A stretch of DNA of 64,000 nt from Corydoras sp. C115 (GCA_019802505.1 JAFMOC010000173.1:709501-773500); one strand, 5' to 3'; shown: positions 11,018 to 21,906, counted from the stretch's first letter. Numbers and translations are program-made. The notes: generated by a model from the letters alone, not told the origin.

Positions 11018-11313
11018 AATCTTTTTAAAATATCTTAATAGGTATTTAAATCCATTTAGCAGGAAATTAAAATATATGCCTTATGTGCTTTTATGATGCT
11101 CTATGCAACCTGTATTGAGAGTAATATACAAATTGCCTCTTACAGTTGGATAGCTAATAAAATTAGTTTAAATAAGTATTTTTTTTTTAAATGGCACTTT
11201 GAGTAAGCAGTAGAATGGTTAAACAGAAAAATTAAAAACAGTTTCAATCAATATTTTAATCAACTGCAGTCAGGGAGCGTTTTACAAGATTGTCATTCAT
11301 ACTTAAGTAGTAT
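11018..11313. other. AT-rich unique stretch
   Basis: Nothing recognised. Confidence 0.5.
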
Positions 11314-11505
11314 TGAGTCAATTGAGTTCTCTAAATTGCCCCATATAGAGTGTGTCTGTGTGAGTGAGTGTGTGCCCAGCGATGGATTGGCGCCCTGTCC
11401 TGGGTGTATCTGTCCAGCGCCCGAGACGTTCTCCCCTGGATGGGCATGGGGAACCCCACCGCGACCCTAATAGAGGATAAAACGGAAGATAATGAATGAA
11501 TGAAT
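11314..11505 (+). mobile_element. V-SINE, 5'-truncated
   Basis: Only the 3' 190 bp, starting in GAGTCAATTGAGTTCTC and ending in an (ATGA)n tail, as expected from incomplete reverse transcription. Confidence 0.93.
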
Positions 11506-11539
11506 ATACACACATATACATATACGCCTCCTTTTTGCT

Positions 11540-11975
11540 CCACTTACAGTATTGTCCATGTTCTCATTTCCACTTCGTGTAAAGATGGACTTTGTAGTTC
11601 TACAATTCCAGACTGTAGTCCATCTGTTTGTGTTCTACAGTACATACTGTGTACGTCCCCGTTACTCTGTTCTCTAATGGTCAGGACCCCAATAGTACCA
11701 CCACAGAGCAGGTATTATGTGGTTGGGTCATTATTCCTATCCCAGCAGTGTCAGGGAAGTGGAGAAATGAAACTATAGTAGCACTGCTGCACTAAACCCC
11801 CTCACTGCATCAGTGTCACTGCAGAACTGACAATAAACAATCCACCACCCAAATGATACCTGTTCTGTGATGGTCCTGACTAATAGAGAACAGAGAACCA
11901 ACAGGGAACTAACAAAAACAAAGAAAACAGATGTAGTACAGTATTTAATTGTAAAACTACAAAGTCCAAAAGACT
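11540..11975. mobile_element. ostariophysan palindromic (foldback) repeat, internally deleted
   Basis: The left arm (about 11579-11630) contains TTTGTAGTTCTACAATTCC and GACTGTAGTCCATCTGTTT. The right arm (about 11925-11970) contains the complement, AAACAGATGTAG and AATTGTAAAACTACAAAGTCC. Between them are CACCACAGAGCAGGTATTAT and its near-complement CACCACCCAAATGATACCTG. This foldback layout is that of an abundant non-autonomous DNA repeat I know from catfish, characin and cyprinid genomes. The central part is shorter than usual. Confidence 0.7.
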
Positions 11976-12464
11976 GATTCTGTATATGTTGGCATAACGC
12001 CCAGTGGGTAAAAAAAAAACGTGCCTTATATGAACAAATTAAATAAAATATTTGTGATTTATCAGGTTGAAGTAATTAATTCAGTACATGCAATATGTCC
12101 GTGGTGTCTATAATCAACATGTGATCTTTAGTATTGTGCAGAAATGAGGCACTGTACTTTTGAGAGATTGGTGTGTTTTTTTGTTTTTTTTTTCCTTAAA
12201 ACACTGTTTTTACACCACTGTTACTCAGTGTTCTCCTGAAGGTGGACTCATGAACTTCTCATTAGCAATGTAAGCCAGTGTTGCATTCTGATCAACCTTC
12301 ACACACGTTACAAACATTTTTTGAGAGAGCCTTTATAGTTGACTATACCTAAAAATCTTAAACTTTACGTCAACATATAACATGGCTTGTTGATTATAAC
12401 ATGAAGTATATCAATCTGGCAACCTTTCCCAGGTGTAGCCTTAATTAAATTACACTGTTCACAT
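11976..12464. other. unique AT-rich stretch
   Basis: No supported gene. A short T-rich tract lies near 12178-12198. Confidence 0.5.
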
Positions 12465-12802
12465 GAGGGCTTAGTGGTTTAGCATGTTCTCCTCTCAGCA
12501 CTAGGGATTCCCGGTTCGAATCCCAATCTGGGTGGAGTTTCCATGTTCTCCCCGTGTCCGCGTGGGTTTCCTCCGGGTTCTCCGGTTTCCTCACACAGTC
12601 CATAAACACGGATCAAGTCAATTGAATTCTCCAAATTGCCCCATATAGAGTGTGTCTGTGTGAGTGAGTGTGTGCCCAGCGATAGATTGGTGCTCTGTCC
12701 TGGCTGGACACTCTGCTTAGCGCCCGAGACGTTCTCCCCGGGATGGGCATGGGGAACCCTCCCCCCCGTGACCCTAATAGAGGATAAAGCGGAAGATAAT
12801 GA
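12465..12802 (+). mobile_element. V-SINE, near full length
   Basis: Begins in box A (GGCTTAGTGGTTTAGC); the first nucleotides of the head are lost. Box B GGTTCGAATCCC is intact. The tail is reduced to a single ATGAG. Confidence 0.92.
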
Positions 12803-13186
12803 GACTGAACAAATTATTAATTATAAATGTCTGTTTAATGAATATGTTTTCATTTGCATTCATTTAAAAAAAGTCACCAATAAATTACTTGCCAATGAAT
12901 AAAATGATTCTTTTTATATATCTTTAAATCTATAGGATATATTATTATTCTTTTATCTCACTGTGTAAAAAAATACACTAAACCTTTGGTTAATTAATTT
13001 TATAGTCGTGTATAAACGTAACTAAATGCTTATCCTTAATGTTCATCAGTGAGAATTGAAGGTTTTAAGTGCAATGCCAGATCACTAAACGATCCAATGC
13101 TGCCATCTGGCGATGGGTTCTGTGAATAACGCTTGCAGGTGAGCAGTAAGCAGTAAAACAGTGCTGGCTGATATCACCAAGTGAAT
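12803..13186. other. unique AT-rich stretch
   Basis: No repeat or gene recognised. Confidence 0.5.
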
Positions 13187-13547
13187 ATTCATTCATTCAT
13201 TCATTCATTCATTCATCATCTCCCGCTTTATCCTCTATTAGGGTCACGGTGGGGTTCCCCATGCCCATCCAGGGGAGAACGTCTCGGGCGCTGGGCAGAT
13301 AGACCCAGGACAGGGCGCCAATCCATCGCTGGGCACACACTCACTCACACAGACGCACTCTATACGGGGCAATTTAGAGAATTCAATTGACTTGATCCAT
13401 GTTTTTGGACTGTGGGAGGAAACCGGAGAACCCGGAGGAAACCCACGCGGACACGGGGAAAACATGGAAACTCCACCCAGATGGGGATTCGATCCGGGAA
13501 TCCCTAGTGCTGAGAGGAGAACGTGCTAACCACTAAGCCACCGTGCC
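13187..13547 (-). mobile_element. V-SINE, GATGGATTGG subfamily, long tail
   Basis: The plus strand starts with eight TCAT units (the SINE tail) and runs to CCACCGTGCC. It carries TAGACCCAGG and CCATCGCTGGG, the subfamily bases shared with 9191, 43787 and 62789. Box B has one change (GATTCGATCC on plus). Confidence 0.94.
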
Positions 13548-14293
13548 TTGATTCCAATTGAAGATATTTAAAGATTTAAATATCAGATTTACATACTAGT
13601 TTTAAAAATGATTAGTCAGGAAATAGTGTCTGAACCTAATTAGAGCAATTATAAATTTATACCATGGTTGTTTCTGTGGTTCTAGATGTGAAAGCTGGAA
13701 AAACAGCAGTACAGGACACATACTGATGCTTTAACATTTTAGACAGGACTTTTGAGTACCTGCACGTCAATTAATAATTTTTTATATTGTGCCTCTTCGA
13801 AATGACCATATACAGATACATTAATAATATTAATAAATATACATTTATTATACAGATACATATTTACTCTCTAAATACTCAGCGTGACTTTCCTTATTTT
13901 AAATGGCTCTCTAGGGACATTTATTTATTTTCTTTCCTATTTGGAAATGTGCCTCCTTTTAGGTCACTTGCACACATAGCTAGCTTGTCATGCTGATGGA
14001 AATGATTGCTATCACTGAAGCCCTGAGCTCATTAAAAGTTTATATGATTATAATAAATTAATGTGCATGTTTTGAGGTTTTAAAGAAGCATGCGGCTGCA
14101 GTAATTTGCATTGATGATTTAAAAGTGCATATAGTAAGTTTATTTAGGTCTTCTTATTCAGACTGAAACTATCAGGCATGAGTGGAGGTGAGTGTGTATC
14201 GATGAGGCCGGAATTTAAAGTACAGAAGATATTTTTGCAAATTAAAAATCATTTCACAATACTTCCTAACATGATTTATAGCCTATATTAGAT
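13548..14293. other. unique region
   Basis: No element recognised. A plus-strand frame at 13787-13996 is low-complexity Ile/Tyr-rich and is not credible as a gene. Confidence 0.5.
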
Positions 14294-14579
14294 TTTTCCA
14301 TGCCCATGCAGAGGAGAATGGCTTGAGCGCCTGGCAGACACACCCAGGACAGGCGCCAGTCCATCACTGTGCACACTCACTCACTCACTCACACAGACAG
14401 ACTGTATAGTGGCAATATTATGTAGTGGTAATTTAAAGCAGCAAATTTGGGTGAGAACCAGAGAACACGGAGGAAACCCACGTGGATGTGGGGAGAACAT
14501 GCAAACTCAGAACGGGATTTGACCTGGAACACCAGCACCGAGAGGCGGAGGTTCTAACCACTACACCACCATGCCATCC
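14294..14579 (-). mobile_element. V-SINE, old and internally deleted
   Basis: Recognised by CATGCCCATGCAGAGGAGAA, GGAGGAAACCCACGTGG and CTAACCACTACACCACC on plus. The phrase CATGTTTTTGGACTGTGG is missing. Strongly diverged. Confidence 0.8.
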
Positions 14580-15432
14580 TTTTAAAATTTTATTGTTGCC
14601 TAATTAAATATTTAGGTAGTCAAGTACAAGCATTACAAAAAGTAAAAAAATTGGCCTCCTATATCAAACATAGGCCCCAAACTTTCTAAAACATCAGTAC
14701 AAAATCAGTTTCATCACTTCATGATGGCCACTTTACTTTTTTCAAACATTTTGGCTGATGCCTTAATGCATTGCTTCAGTATTTATAAATATATATTCAT
14801 TTATCTTTTAACATAGAGTCTCTAAGTTTAAAAAATGATGCCGCCTTCATGTTTCACAGTTGTGATGTTCTTTAGAATAACCGCTCTACTATTTATCCTT
14901 ATCTTCCTTTTCAGAAAAGGCAGACGGGAGGATAAGCACTTTAAAAAATATGAATGAATAAATTATATCTACATTAAGTCGGCAGGCAGCACTCCACATT
15001 TCTTTTAGTTTAGTCCAACAGAGATCTTTTAACAAATCTCACAAATCTAATTTCAAATGTTTCTTCAAATCTGATGTGGCATGAAATAAATCTAAACATA
15101 TTTTGAAACCTTTACAATATTGTTTAAAGGTAAATAAAAATGAATGTGTATAAAAAGAGCATCCATCAAAAGTTCAGGGCCCTATGTTAGTGATCTTTAG
15201 TGCATTGATTGAAGTGATGGGTGCCTTTTATTATTATTATTATTATTATACACCTTGCAACATGTATAATAATAATAATTCTCAAAATGAATCGAAAGTG
15301 TGTTTTGGGTGTAACGAACAATAAACCAATTAATGTGTCATTTGCTTTTCTGTTAAAAGTCAGGCGCTGTCCTCAAATTTCACTCCCTACCTGTGAACAC
15401 GGGTAGAGAGAAGACCACCAGTTTGAATTCAA
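14580..15432. other. unique AT-rich region
   Basis: Contains an (ATT)n run near 15230-15250. No gene supported. Confidence 0.5.
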
Positions 15433-15697
15433 CTATCTGTTACACCTGCGCCCTCTTCTGGACTCTGTGGGTATTTTTTTAATAATCTGTTATTTGGTTC
15501 AGCTGTGTTTTAGTCATGTGATTGCCCTTTTGTGTGTATATAAGCCCTGCCTTTCACAGTTTTTGGGATTGGAACCATGTTATGTTCATGCGATGTGTCT
15601 GAGTTCACCCGGTGGTGACTGCATTAAAATTTTCAACCACCTTCAGCTCTGGACTCTGTCCTTTCAAGCCATGGCATCGTCTGGACGTAACACTATC
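15433..15697 (+). mobile_element. solo LTR with 5-bp TSD
   Basis: The 255-bp body (15438-15692) starts TGTTACA and ends CGTAACA, so it has TG...CA termini inside a short inverted repeat. It is bracketed by CTATC at 15433-15437 and 15693-15697, the 5-bp TSD typical of Ty3/gypsy and retroviral integrases. TATATAAG at 15537-15544 and ATTAAA at 15623-15628 fit the promoter and polyadenylation signals of an LTR. No internal coding region is attached, so this is a solo LTR left by recombination. The + strand is set by the TATA-to-ATTAAA order. Confidence 0.85.
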
Positions 15698-15821
15698 CTA
15701 ATGCTCCCGTAAGGTTTTTTGGAATATGTTGAATTGTTACTTTAGTAATAGAGAAATTAGTAAAAGTTATTATTACATAATGAGTAAAACTACATTTTTA
15801 ATAAAGTATTGTAAAAGGAAT

Positions 15822-16062
15822 AGGCGGCACAGTGGTTGGCAGCTTAGTGGTTGTTCTCGCTGTGCCCGGGTAGGTTTCCTTTGGGTTCTCCGGTTTCCTC
15901 CCACAGTTCAATAACATGGATTCAAGGTAGATTGAACACTATAAATTGCCCCATATAGCATGTGTTTGTGCGAGTGAGTATGCACCCTGCCCTGGGTGTG
16001 TCCCCCGAGTGTCCAAAATGTTCTCCACTGGATGGGCATAGGGAACTCCTTCATAATGAATG
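15822..16062 (+). mobile_element. V-SINE with head deletion
   Basis: The head reads GGCGGCACAGTGG...CTTAGTGGTTG and then jumps into GGTAGGTTTCC, so box B and part of the central block are missing; this copy could not be transcribed from an internal Pol III promoter. The 3' half is present and diverged. Confidence 0.85.
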
Positions 16063-16129
16063 GAATTAATTATAAATACTTTTTTTTAATTTTTTTTTTT
16101 AACTTATCTTGCCCTCAAATGCAACGCTC

Positions 16130-16450
16130 TCTGGGTTCAGCTTGTTGAAACAGTGTGCAGACACAGTATGATGGAATGCACCGAAGGGAGAGGGTAGGAG
16201 TAATGCTAGTCCTTATTAAGCTTCCTATAATCTATGCACTGCTATAACTTCCCACTAGCTTTGGGAACAAAAATGAACCCAGACAGTACTGGAGATTTAG
16301 CACGATGAATAAAAGCACTACCAAGTGCCTCTTAGATCTTTTCCATGGCACAGTTTTCTGTGCTGATGGACAATAGGGCCTGGCATGGGGAATTTTATCA
16401 CCATCATCTAGAACATTAGCACGATCATGATGCATTTTGCATGGCATGGT
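16130..16450 (-). pseudogene. Ty3/gypsy reverse-transcriptase remnant
   Basis: Minus-strand translation gives, in order, an RPY...S..K segment, an LFPK.GSYS segment (compare the VPKKDGS region of gypsy RT) and, after a frame change, CIDYRKLN followed by SYPLP. CIDYRKLN and the SYPLP that follows are hallmarks of the N-terminal half of Ty3/gypsy RT. The frame is broken by at least one frameshift and by an in-frame stop directly after the CIDYRKLN motif. The catalytic YxDD region is not present. A dead fragment; no relation to the solo LTR 440 bp away can be shown. Confidence 0.75.
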
Positions 16451-17082
16451 AATAAACCACGCTTAGCATTTAACCATATCTCAGATGGCACGTTACGCCA
16501 ACAATCCATCCCATACCTCAGGTCGCATACTACTCTTACCATCTTGATAGCACACTGATGTTAACCTCAGACAGCATGCACATCCTACGCAAAATAAGTA
16601 AAAGAAACAAAAGGCCAAACAGATGGTCAAATACCAACCACTACATTAAAGATATAATTACCATATAGACGCCCTTTGTATGCAGTCCATCTGTATTTCT
16701 GCACCCTTTTGTTAGTCCCATTTACTTTGTAATTTAATTAGCAGGAAAACCCCCAGACTACTACACAGGTGGTCTTATTTGGGGGGATATTTCTCAGTAC
16801 TGCAACTGCGCCAACTGTATTTTAAAGCCTTTATTTTCACTGTTTAAATGGCAACGGTGCTTGTGAATATATCTCCACCAATGTGTTCAGGTAAATTTAT
16901 GAAATGTTGCTATCTTGGCAATGGAAAACACTAATGCGCCACTGACTGAGAAATTCATTGCTGCTATCTTTGCAGTGAATTGTCAACACGCATGTTATGG
17001 ACACATCTGACACACAGTGGCGCACAAAGCCATAGCGTGTACCAGTTGGCAGCTATACAAACTTTTACATCAACAACAAACA
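16451..17082. other. unassigned sequence flanking gypsy remnant
   Basis: 16451-16700 may be more of the decayed retroelement, but no motif was readable. 16740-17082 contains several GCGCCA-type words and resembles the DNA repeat that continues after the SINE at 17429. Confidence 0.4.
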
Positions 17083-17428
17083 TTCATTTATTCATTATAT
17101 TCTGCTTAATCCTCTACTAGGGTCACGGAAGAGACGGAGGGGTGGGCATGGGGGGAAATCCAGGGAAAAAACGTTTTGGGTACAGGGCAGATACACTCAG
17201 GACAGGGTGCCAATCTATCGCTGGGCACACTCATTTACACAGACACACACACACTACATGGGGCAATTTAAAGCATGCAATTTAGTACCTTGAATCCATG
17301 TGTTTGGACTGTGGGAGGAAACCCTATGGACACGGGGAGAACATGGAAGCTCCACCCAGACTTGGATTCGAACCTCGATCCCCAGCACTGAGAGTTGGGA
17401 GGTGCTAACCTCTAAGCCATGCCTCTCC
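17083..17428 (-). mobile_element. V-SINE, old
   Basis: Flanked by imperfect CAACAACAAAC (about 17071) and CAACAATAAAC (about 17428). Central block shortened; box B changed to TTCGAACCTCG on plus. The insertion is inside a repeat with TTTACATCAAC words on both sides. Confidence 0.85.
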
Positions 17429-17615
17429 AACAATAAACGGAATACAAAATACTAATTTACATCAACCCTAAATTGCGCCATGGCGCTCTGCGCCATTGAG
17501 AGAGCACTAAATCAGACTGCACCTGGCTCTTAAAGAAAAGCGCGAGTGGCACACTGATTGGTTTATTGCAGATTACATTCAAAACATGCATCCATGAACA
17601 AACACCAACAGCTTT
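17429..17615. mobile_element. probable DNA-transposon-derived repeat
   Basis: TTGCGCCATGGCGCTCTGCG, then GCACCTGGCTCTTAAAG and ACTGATTGGTTTATTGC, occur in this order in an abundant fish interspersed repeat that I recognise but cannot name with certainty (Helitron- or hAT-like). It is interrupted upstream by the SINE at 17083-17428. Confidence 0.45.
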
Positions 17616-18060
17616 ACAAAAAAAAAAAAAACTGTAAATACATACATCAAAATAAATATATTTGTGTTAATGTATGTATTTATATATGAGCATGTGTGTG
17701 TGAGTGTGTTTTGAGGTATTCTGCCATTGCTTTCGTCATATATTTACTTTATAAGTGTCCAGTGAAAGGCTGTATCAATTTACTGAATAGAAAATAGTAA
17801 TACGAGCTGATTAGGAGACCTGGTTTACATCCTCACGTTACACAACTGTTGATAAATTATGCATTCATGTCAGGCAGACCACAGCTATCTCATGGCTTTA
17901 GCTCAGCACTGTAAACTTTACCAAGATTTGTATAAATCAGACTCTAATATTATTATTATGCATCACCATCACAAGTTGATTACAGTGACTTACAATGCTG
18001 TTTCATTTAATAGATAATAAAGACATTCACTTTCGATAATACCTCTTTATTTGGCTCTAA
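17616..18060. other. unique stretch
   Basis: No feature beyond a short GT-rich patch at 17690-17712. Confidence 0.5.
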
Positions 18061-18093
18061 GTGCCATGTTTTCTCTTTTTTCTTTGACTATAG

Positions 18094-18162
18094 TATGTGC
18101 CCAGTGTCCCGAAGCACAGTGATTCAGTTCCCTCCATGATGGAAATTCAGTCCGAAAATTGA
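18094..18162 (+). other. weak candidate terminal coding exon
   Basis: A good polypyrimidine tract and AG acceptor (TTTTTCTTTGACTATAG, ending 18093) precede a 22-codon open frame, read in phase 0 as YVPSVPKHSDSVPSMMEIQS plus two residues, then TGA at 18160-18162. A GTAAGTG donor-like sequence occurs about 110 bp further on. The segment is of balanced composition in an AT-rich region. I do not recognise the protein, and chance splice signals are common, so this is only a candidate. Confidence 0.2.
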
Positions 18163-18269
18163 GGAGTCTCTGTGTTTTCCCCAAGTCAGTTTAAACTGCA
18201 CATGAACCCCGAGAAGCTTCTGATGTGGAAAAGCTGAGGGACCATTCATCGCCTCGCAACACAGATACA

Positions 18270-18720
18270 GTAAGTGTGGCTGTTCCGTACATTTCTTACA
18301 GTTGTGTCTTAAGCTGAGATCTATTTATGTCTTTATCAGGTGCACTGCCAGATGCCTTCATCTAATAATCCATAATGCGATCATAGCTGTCGTGCTTTCA
18401 TCACAACATGGTCAATCTTAAACCCTGGGTGTTAAATGACCCATATTTGCTGTTGTTCTGGGTGTTAAGTTAAATTCATATTTCAAAAACAAATATGTGG
18501 AGAACTTTGACCAGTTTTGTTTTTGTTATTAAAAAAAAATCAATTACATTTTTAAAAAGGTTTTCATTAGGCTGTAATTATTTAAAGAACTACACGTGGA
18601 AGGGAATACCATATGTGCAATAATTGTTTCATTTTATTCCTCTATTGTAGGACTGTAAATAACTGAAAATTAGAAGTTTATTGTGTGTATATATTGATTT
18701 CTAATTCTATTAAAAATTTT
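18270..18720. other. unique stretch
   Basis: No element or gene recognised. Confidence 0.5.
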
Positions 18721-18721
18721 C

Positions 18722-18848
18722 CTGTTTTTTTAAATCTCTTCTAATGACTAGATACCTTTTTCACGGTTCTTTTAATGTATCTGCTGCTGAGAATGTGAAT
18801 TTCCCCATTGTGGGACAAATAAAGGTTTATCTTATCCTATCTTATCTA
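18722..18848 (+). mobile_element. LINE 3'-tail-like fragment
   Basis: GTGAATTTCCCCATTGTGGG then ACAAATAAAGG and (CTTAT)n is the typical 3' end of a fish non-LTR retrotransposon, with polyadenylation-like AATAAAGG and a simple-repeat tail. No coding sequence is attached. Confidence 0.55.
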
Positions 18849-19612
18849 TAAACCGATTCTAGTCACATTTACAGTCATTTTAATTTTACAGCACATTTGC
18901 AGTTATTTTGAAATACTGTTGTCTAGTTAAGGGTATTTTTTGATAAGATTAATTCTTTTTTTTTTTTGTTTTCTATTTTTTCCTGTTTGTTATGCATTTT
19001 TTTTCAAGATATTTACTATACTGCATTAAAAAAAAGGCTCTTTATATAAAGTACAGTGCAACGGGTTTAACAGTTGATTTAAGCAGTTGGTAAAAGCCAC
19101 AAACCAAAAAAAAAAAAACTTTATTATTCAATTAAATGCATTAATACTATCTTCGTGAAGTTAGTGTGTCATCTAACTATTTCTAAGTCTTTCATCCTGG
19201 ATTCTCTGCGTATAAAACCTGCGTATAATCAGTTCATTATGTAAAGTTATATGTGCTAATGTTCAAATTTTATACATCTATGTGATGACTGTGGAACTTG
19301 AATTAATGAATTAATTAACAGACAGACAGGCTTGCTCACTCGCTCAATTCCAAAGGGAAATTCAGGGAAATCATTAGCGTTCCATATTTCACAAATAAAG
19401 GTAAACAGCATACACTAAAGTAAAAATACGAAAAATAAATAAATATGTAGACAAGATAAAACAAATATCTAAGTAGAAATATAGATGTAAACCAAACCCT
19501 ATTCTTCAAACTAGTTTACATGTTACCTTTTCCAAGTTGTTGCTGTTTATTGTTATTATTTTTTACTTTAATTGTGTAAAACAAATCTTTTTTTATGATT
19601 TTTATAAAACTG
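18849..19612. other. AT-rich unique region
   Basis: Only short T and A runs near 18955 and 19107. Nothing else recognised. Confidence 0.5.
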
Positions 19613-19970
19613 ATAGATCTGGTCCTTAAATCTAATTGGCTGTTTGTCCAGCCATGACATTATGGACAATAACGCACACCTCAGAGTGCTTCACATTCAT
19701 ATCAATGTGTGATATACAATACATTTTTTCCCATGTTTTTTTTATGAACTGCATTCTATGATTCGGCCACGAGATGGAAGTATTTGTTAGCAAAACTAAA
19801 AACCTGTCAATCAGCGATCACTTTAAAAACTGAACTAGACCAGTTTATTAAAATTTGTTAGAAAAAAAACACATTTATTAAACAAGCCTTGTTTTTTTAG
19901 GTTTGTTTCTTGTTGTAGTGTGTTTGTTACCATATTATTAAAGCAATAAGACACTCTACGTTGTTTATTA
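19613..19970 (+). mobile_element. MITE-like repeat, third copy of the 60.6-kb family
   Basis: GGTCCTTAAATCTAATTGGC, GTCCAGCCATGACATTAT, TCAATGTGTGATATACAATA and ATTATTAAAGCAATAAG occur in the same order as at 60601-60917. The middle differs. Class unknown; the abundance of inverted words suggests a DNA element. Confidence 0.55.
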
Positions 19971-20136
19971 TTGTGAATAAATCACGGAAGAGAGGTGTAA
20001 CTGTACTCCGCTATGCCTTTTTCCTAATAATACCTCTTTTCCATGATTTATTTACATTAAATGCATGCCCTCTTTATGCTTTATTGCTTTAATATACTTG
20101 TGTATATGTATGTATGTATGTATATATGTACTGACC
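19971..20136. other. unique stretch with short (GTAT)n
   Basis: Four GTAT units around 20108-20124. Words at 19980-20050 (AATCACGGAAGAGAGG and CCTCTTTTCCATGATTTAT) form an imperfect inverted pair, possibly the far end of the preceding repeat. Confidence 0.4.
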
Positions 20137-20232
20137 AGATGCAAGGTCTCCCCAGGGGTGTTGAGCAGAGACAAAGTGTCCTCAGGGGTGCTGAGCAGAA
20201 GCAAGACATCCCTAAGGGTGCTTAGCAAAATG
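20137..20232 (+). repeat. about 30-bp minisatellite, three units
   Basis: Three successive diverged units, each with the form GAGCAGA.....A.....CC..(C/A)(A/G)GGGTG(C/T)T. Because the unit is a multiple of three, a plus-strand frame reads a 10-residue repeat (K-V-S-x-G-V-L-S-R type), which need not be a real protein. Confidence 0.7.
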
Positions 20233-20755
20233 AGGCATGCACAGTGATACAGGGCAACATTGTGGATGCACTCACCGGTGTACTGACAGACGTAAATGTG
20301 CCATTTTGTATGCAGACAGGCTTTAGAGTGACTATTAGAGTGCTGACAGGCTTTAAAGTTCTATTTTGGCTCTGAGAGGGTAAAAATGAAATAACAATTT
20401 GGAATGGTAAAGGACCTCGCAGTCCGATAGCTGGAACCTGGAATTGCCAGTCAGGGGTACCAAATTCAAATCTCGTGAAAAAAGGGGGGCTGGAGGTTGG
20501 GGGTCAGTGCAGCAGGAAGCTGCCACATGTGGTCACCCCCATCCTCAGGTTGGTGGAGGTTCTTAATTCACAATTAAGTAAGTAAGACTAAAGACTATGT
20601 AAATCCCTAAGGCTGCTAATTTGAGTAGAAATCCAGGAGATGAGATGGATACTACCCAAAAGAGATACCATTAAAACTCATAACACCCATGCTGTTAGAA
20701 CACCCATGCTGTGTGTGTGTGTGTGTGTGTGTGTACTTTGCCTGGATGCACAAGC
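20233..20755. other. unassigned sequence
   Basis: 20300-20360 contains two diverged GACAGGCTTTA(G/A)AGT units. 20396-20570 is locally GC-richer and reads like an old repeat that I cannot name. (GT)n occurs at 20711-20735. Confidence 0.4.
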
Positions 20756-20766
20756 ATTCATTTAAC

Positions 20767-21177
20767 ATTCATTCATTCATTGAACATTGGTCCAAAGTGT
20801 AAAATATGAGGGATGTGCACCAATAAAACACAACTTAATCAATCAAGGTTATCCATCCATTATCTTCCGCTTTATCCTATATTAGGGTCGCGGGGGGGTT
20901 CCCCATGCCCATCCAGGGGAGAACGTTTCGGGCGCTGGGCAGATACACCTAGGACAGGGCGCCAATCTATCGTTGGGCACACAGTCACACACACAGACAC
21001 ACTCTATATGGGGCAATTTGGACAACTCAATTGACTTGTTCCATGTTTTTGGAATGGGGGAGGAAACCGGAGAACACGGGGAGAACATGGAGAACTCCAC
21101 CCAGATGGGGATTCGAACCGGGAATCCCCAGCGCTGAGAGGAGAACGTGCTAACCACTAAGCCACCGTGCCGCCCCC
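20767..21177 (-). mobile_element. V-SINE with extra 57-bp 3' tail, 11-bp TSD
   Basis: ATTCATTTAAC at 20756-20766 and 21178-21188 is a perfect TSD that encloses both the SINE (20853-21177) and an extra segment beyond its tail. On the minus strand the SINE ends GATAATGGATGGATA, continues through a 57-bp block (20836 back to 20780) and ends in its own TGAATGAATGAAT. The same 57-bp block, with 2 differences, lies 3' of the SINE at 39465-39750. About 35 bp is deleted from the central block. Confidence 0.85.
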
Positions 21178-21188
21178 ATTCATTTAAC

Positions 21189-21734
21189 TCGCAAATAAGT
21201 CTCGCAAATAAGTAAATATGAACTCGTATACTTAATATAAGATAGTTCATGTAATCTACTGAATTGAAAACTCTTCCGTTCCTTTGCACACAGTCCATGT
21301 CCTTGATAGGCAAGTTTAATTGAAATGCACTTATCAGGTGGAGTGGAGTAGAGGGTCAGGAGACGGTGCTTTAATATCAGTGTGGCTTAGCATAAAACTA
21401 TAACTGTTTATGGAAATGCAAGGTTTCTATGCAGAGTGTGCAGCTTACTACTCTCCTGTGAGATAAGCCCCGTTTTATAGTCTGCACATGCACCAGATTA
21501 CTAAACATATTATCTTTTTTACTCTCCTAAGACTAAAACCAGATGCTCACTGCAATTGCTGAGTAAGTACGTAAAAGAAATAAATGAACATAGTCTGTGA
21601 CTCTAGTTATTTTCTGGTTTTATACAAATGAATGTAGGAAAGACCCTGTGGCACTGTATGAACACATGAAAGCATCTGAAAGCCTAGAAGGCTTCAGTCA
21701 TCAGGGTAACTATATTAAAAAAAGTATATGTAAT
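21189..21734. other. unique stretch
   Basis: Nothing recognised. Confidence 0.5.
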
Positions 21735-21906
21735 TTGGGGGAACTCAATTGACTTGTTCCATGTTTTTTGACTATGAACGGAAACCGGAGAACCCGGAGG
21801 AACCCACGCAGACACGGGGAGAACATAGAAACAGATGGGGATTCGAACGGGGAATCCCTAGTGCTGAGAGGAAAACGTGCTAACCACTAAGCAACCGTTC
21901 CACCAC
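21735..21906 (-). mobile_element. V-SINE, 3'-truncated, left half of head-to-head pair
   Basis: Central block and head only, with several changes (TTTTTTGACTATGAACGG, GCAACCGTTCCACC on plus). Separated by a 34-bp spacer from the plus-strand V-SINE at 21941; the same spacer recurs inverted at 27576-27610. Confidence 0.9.
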
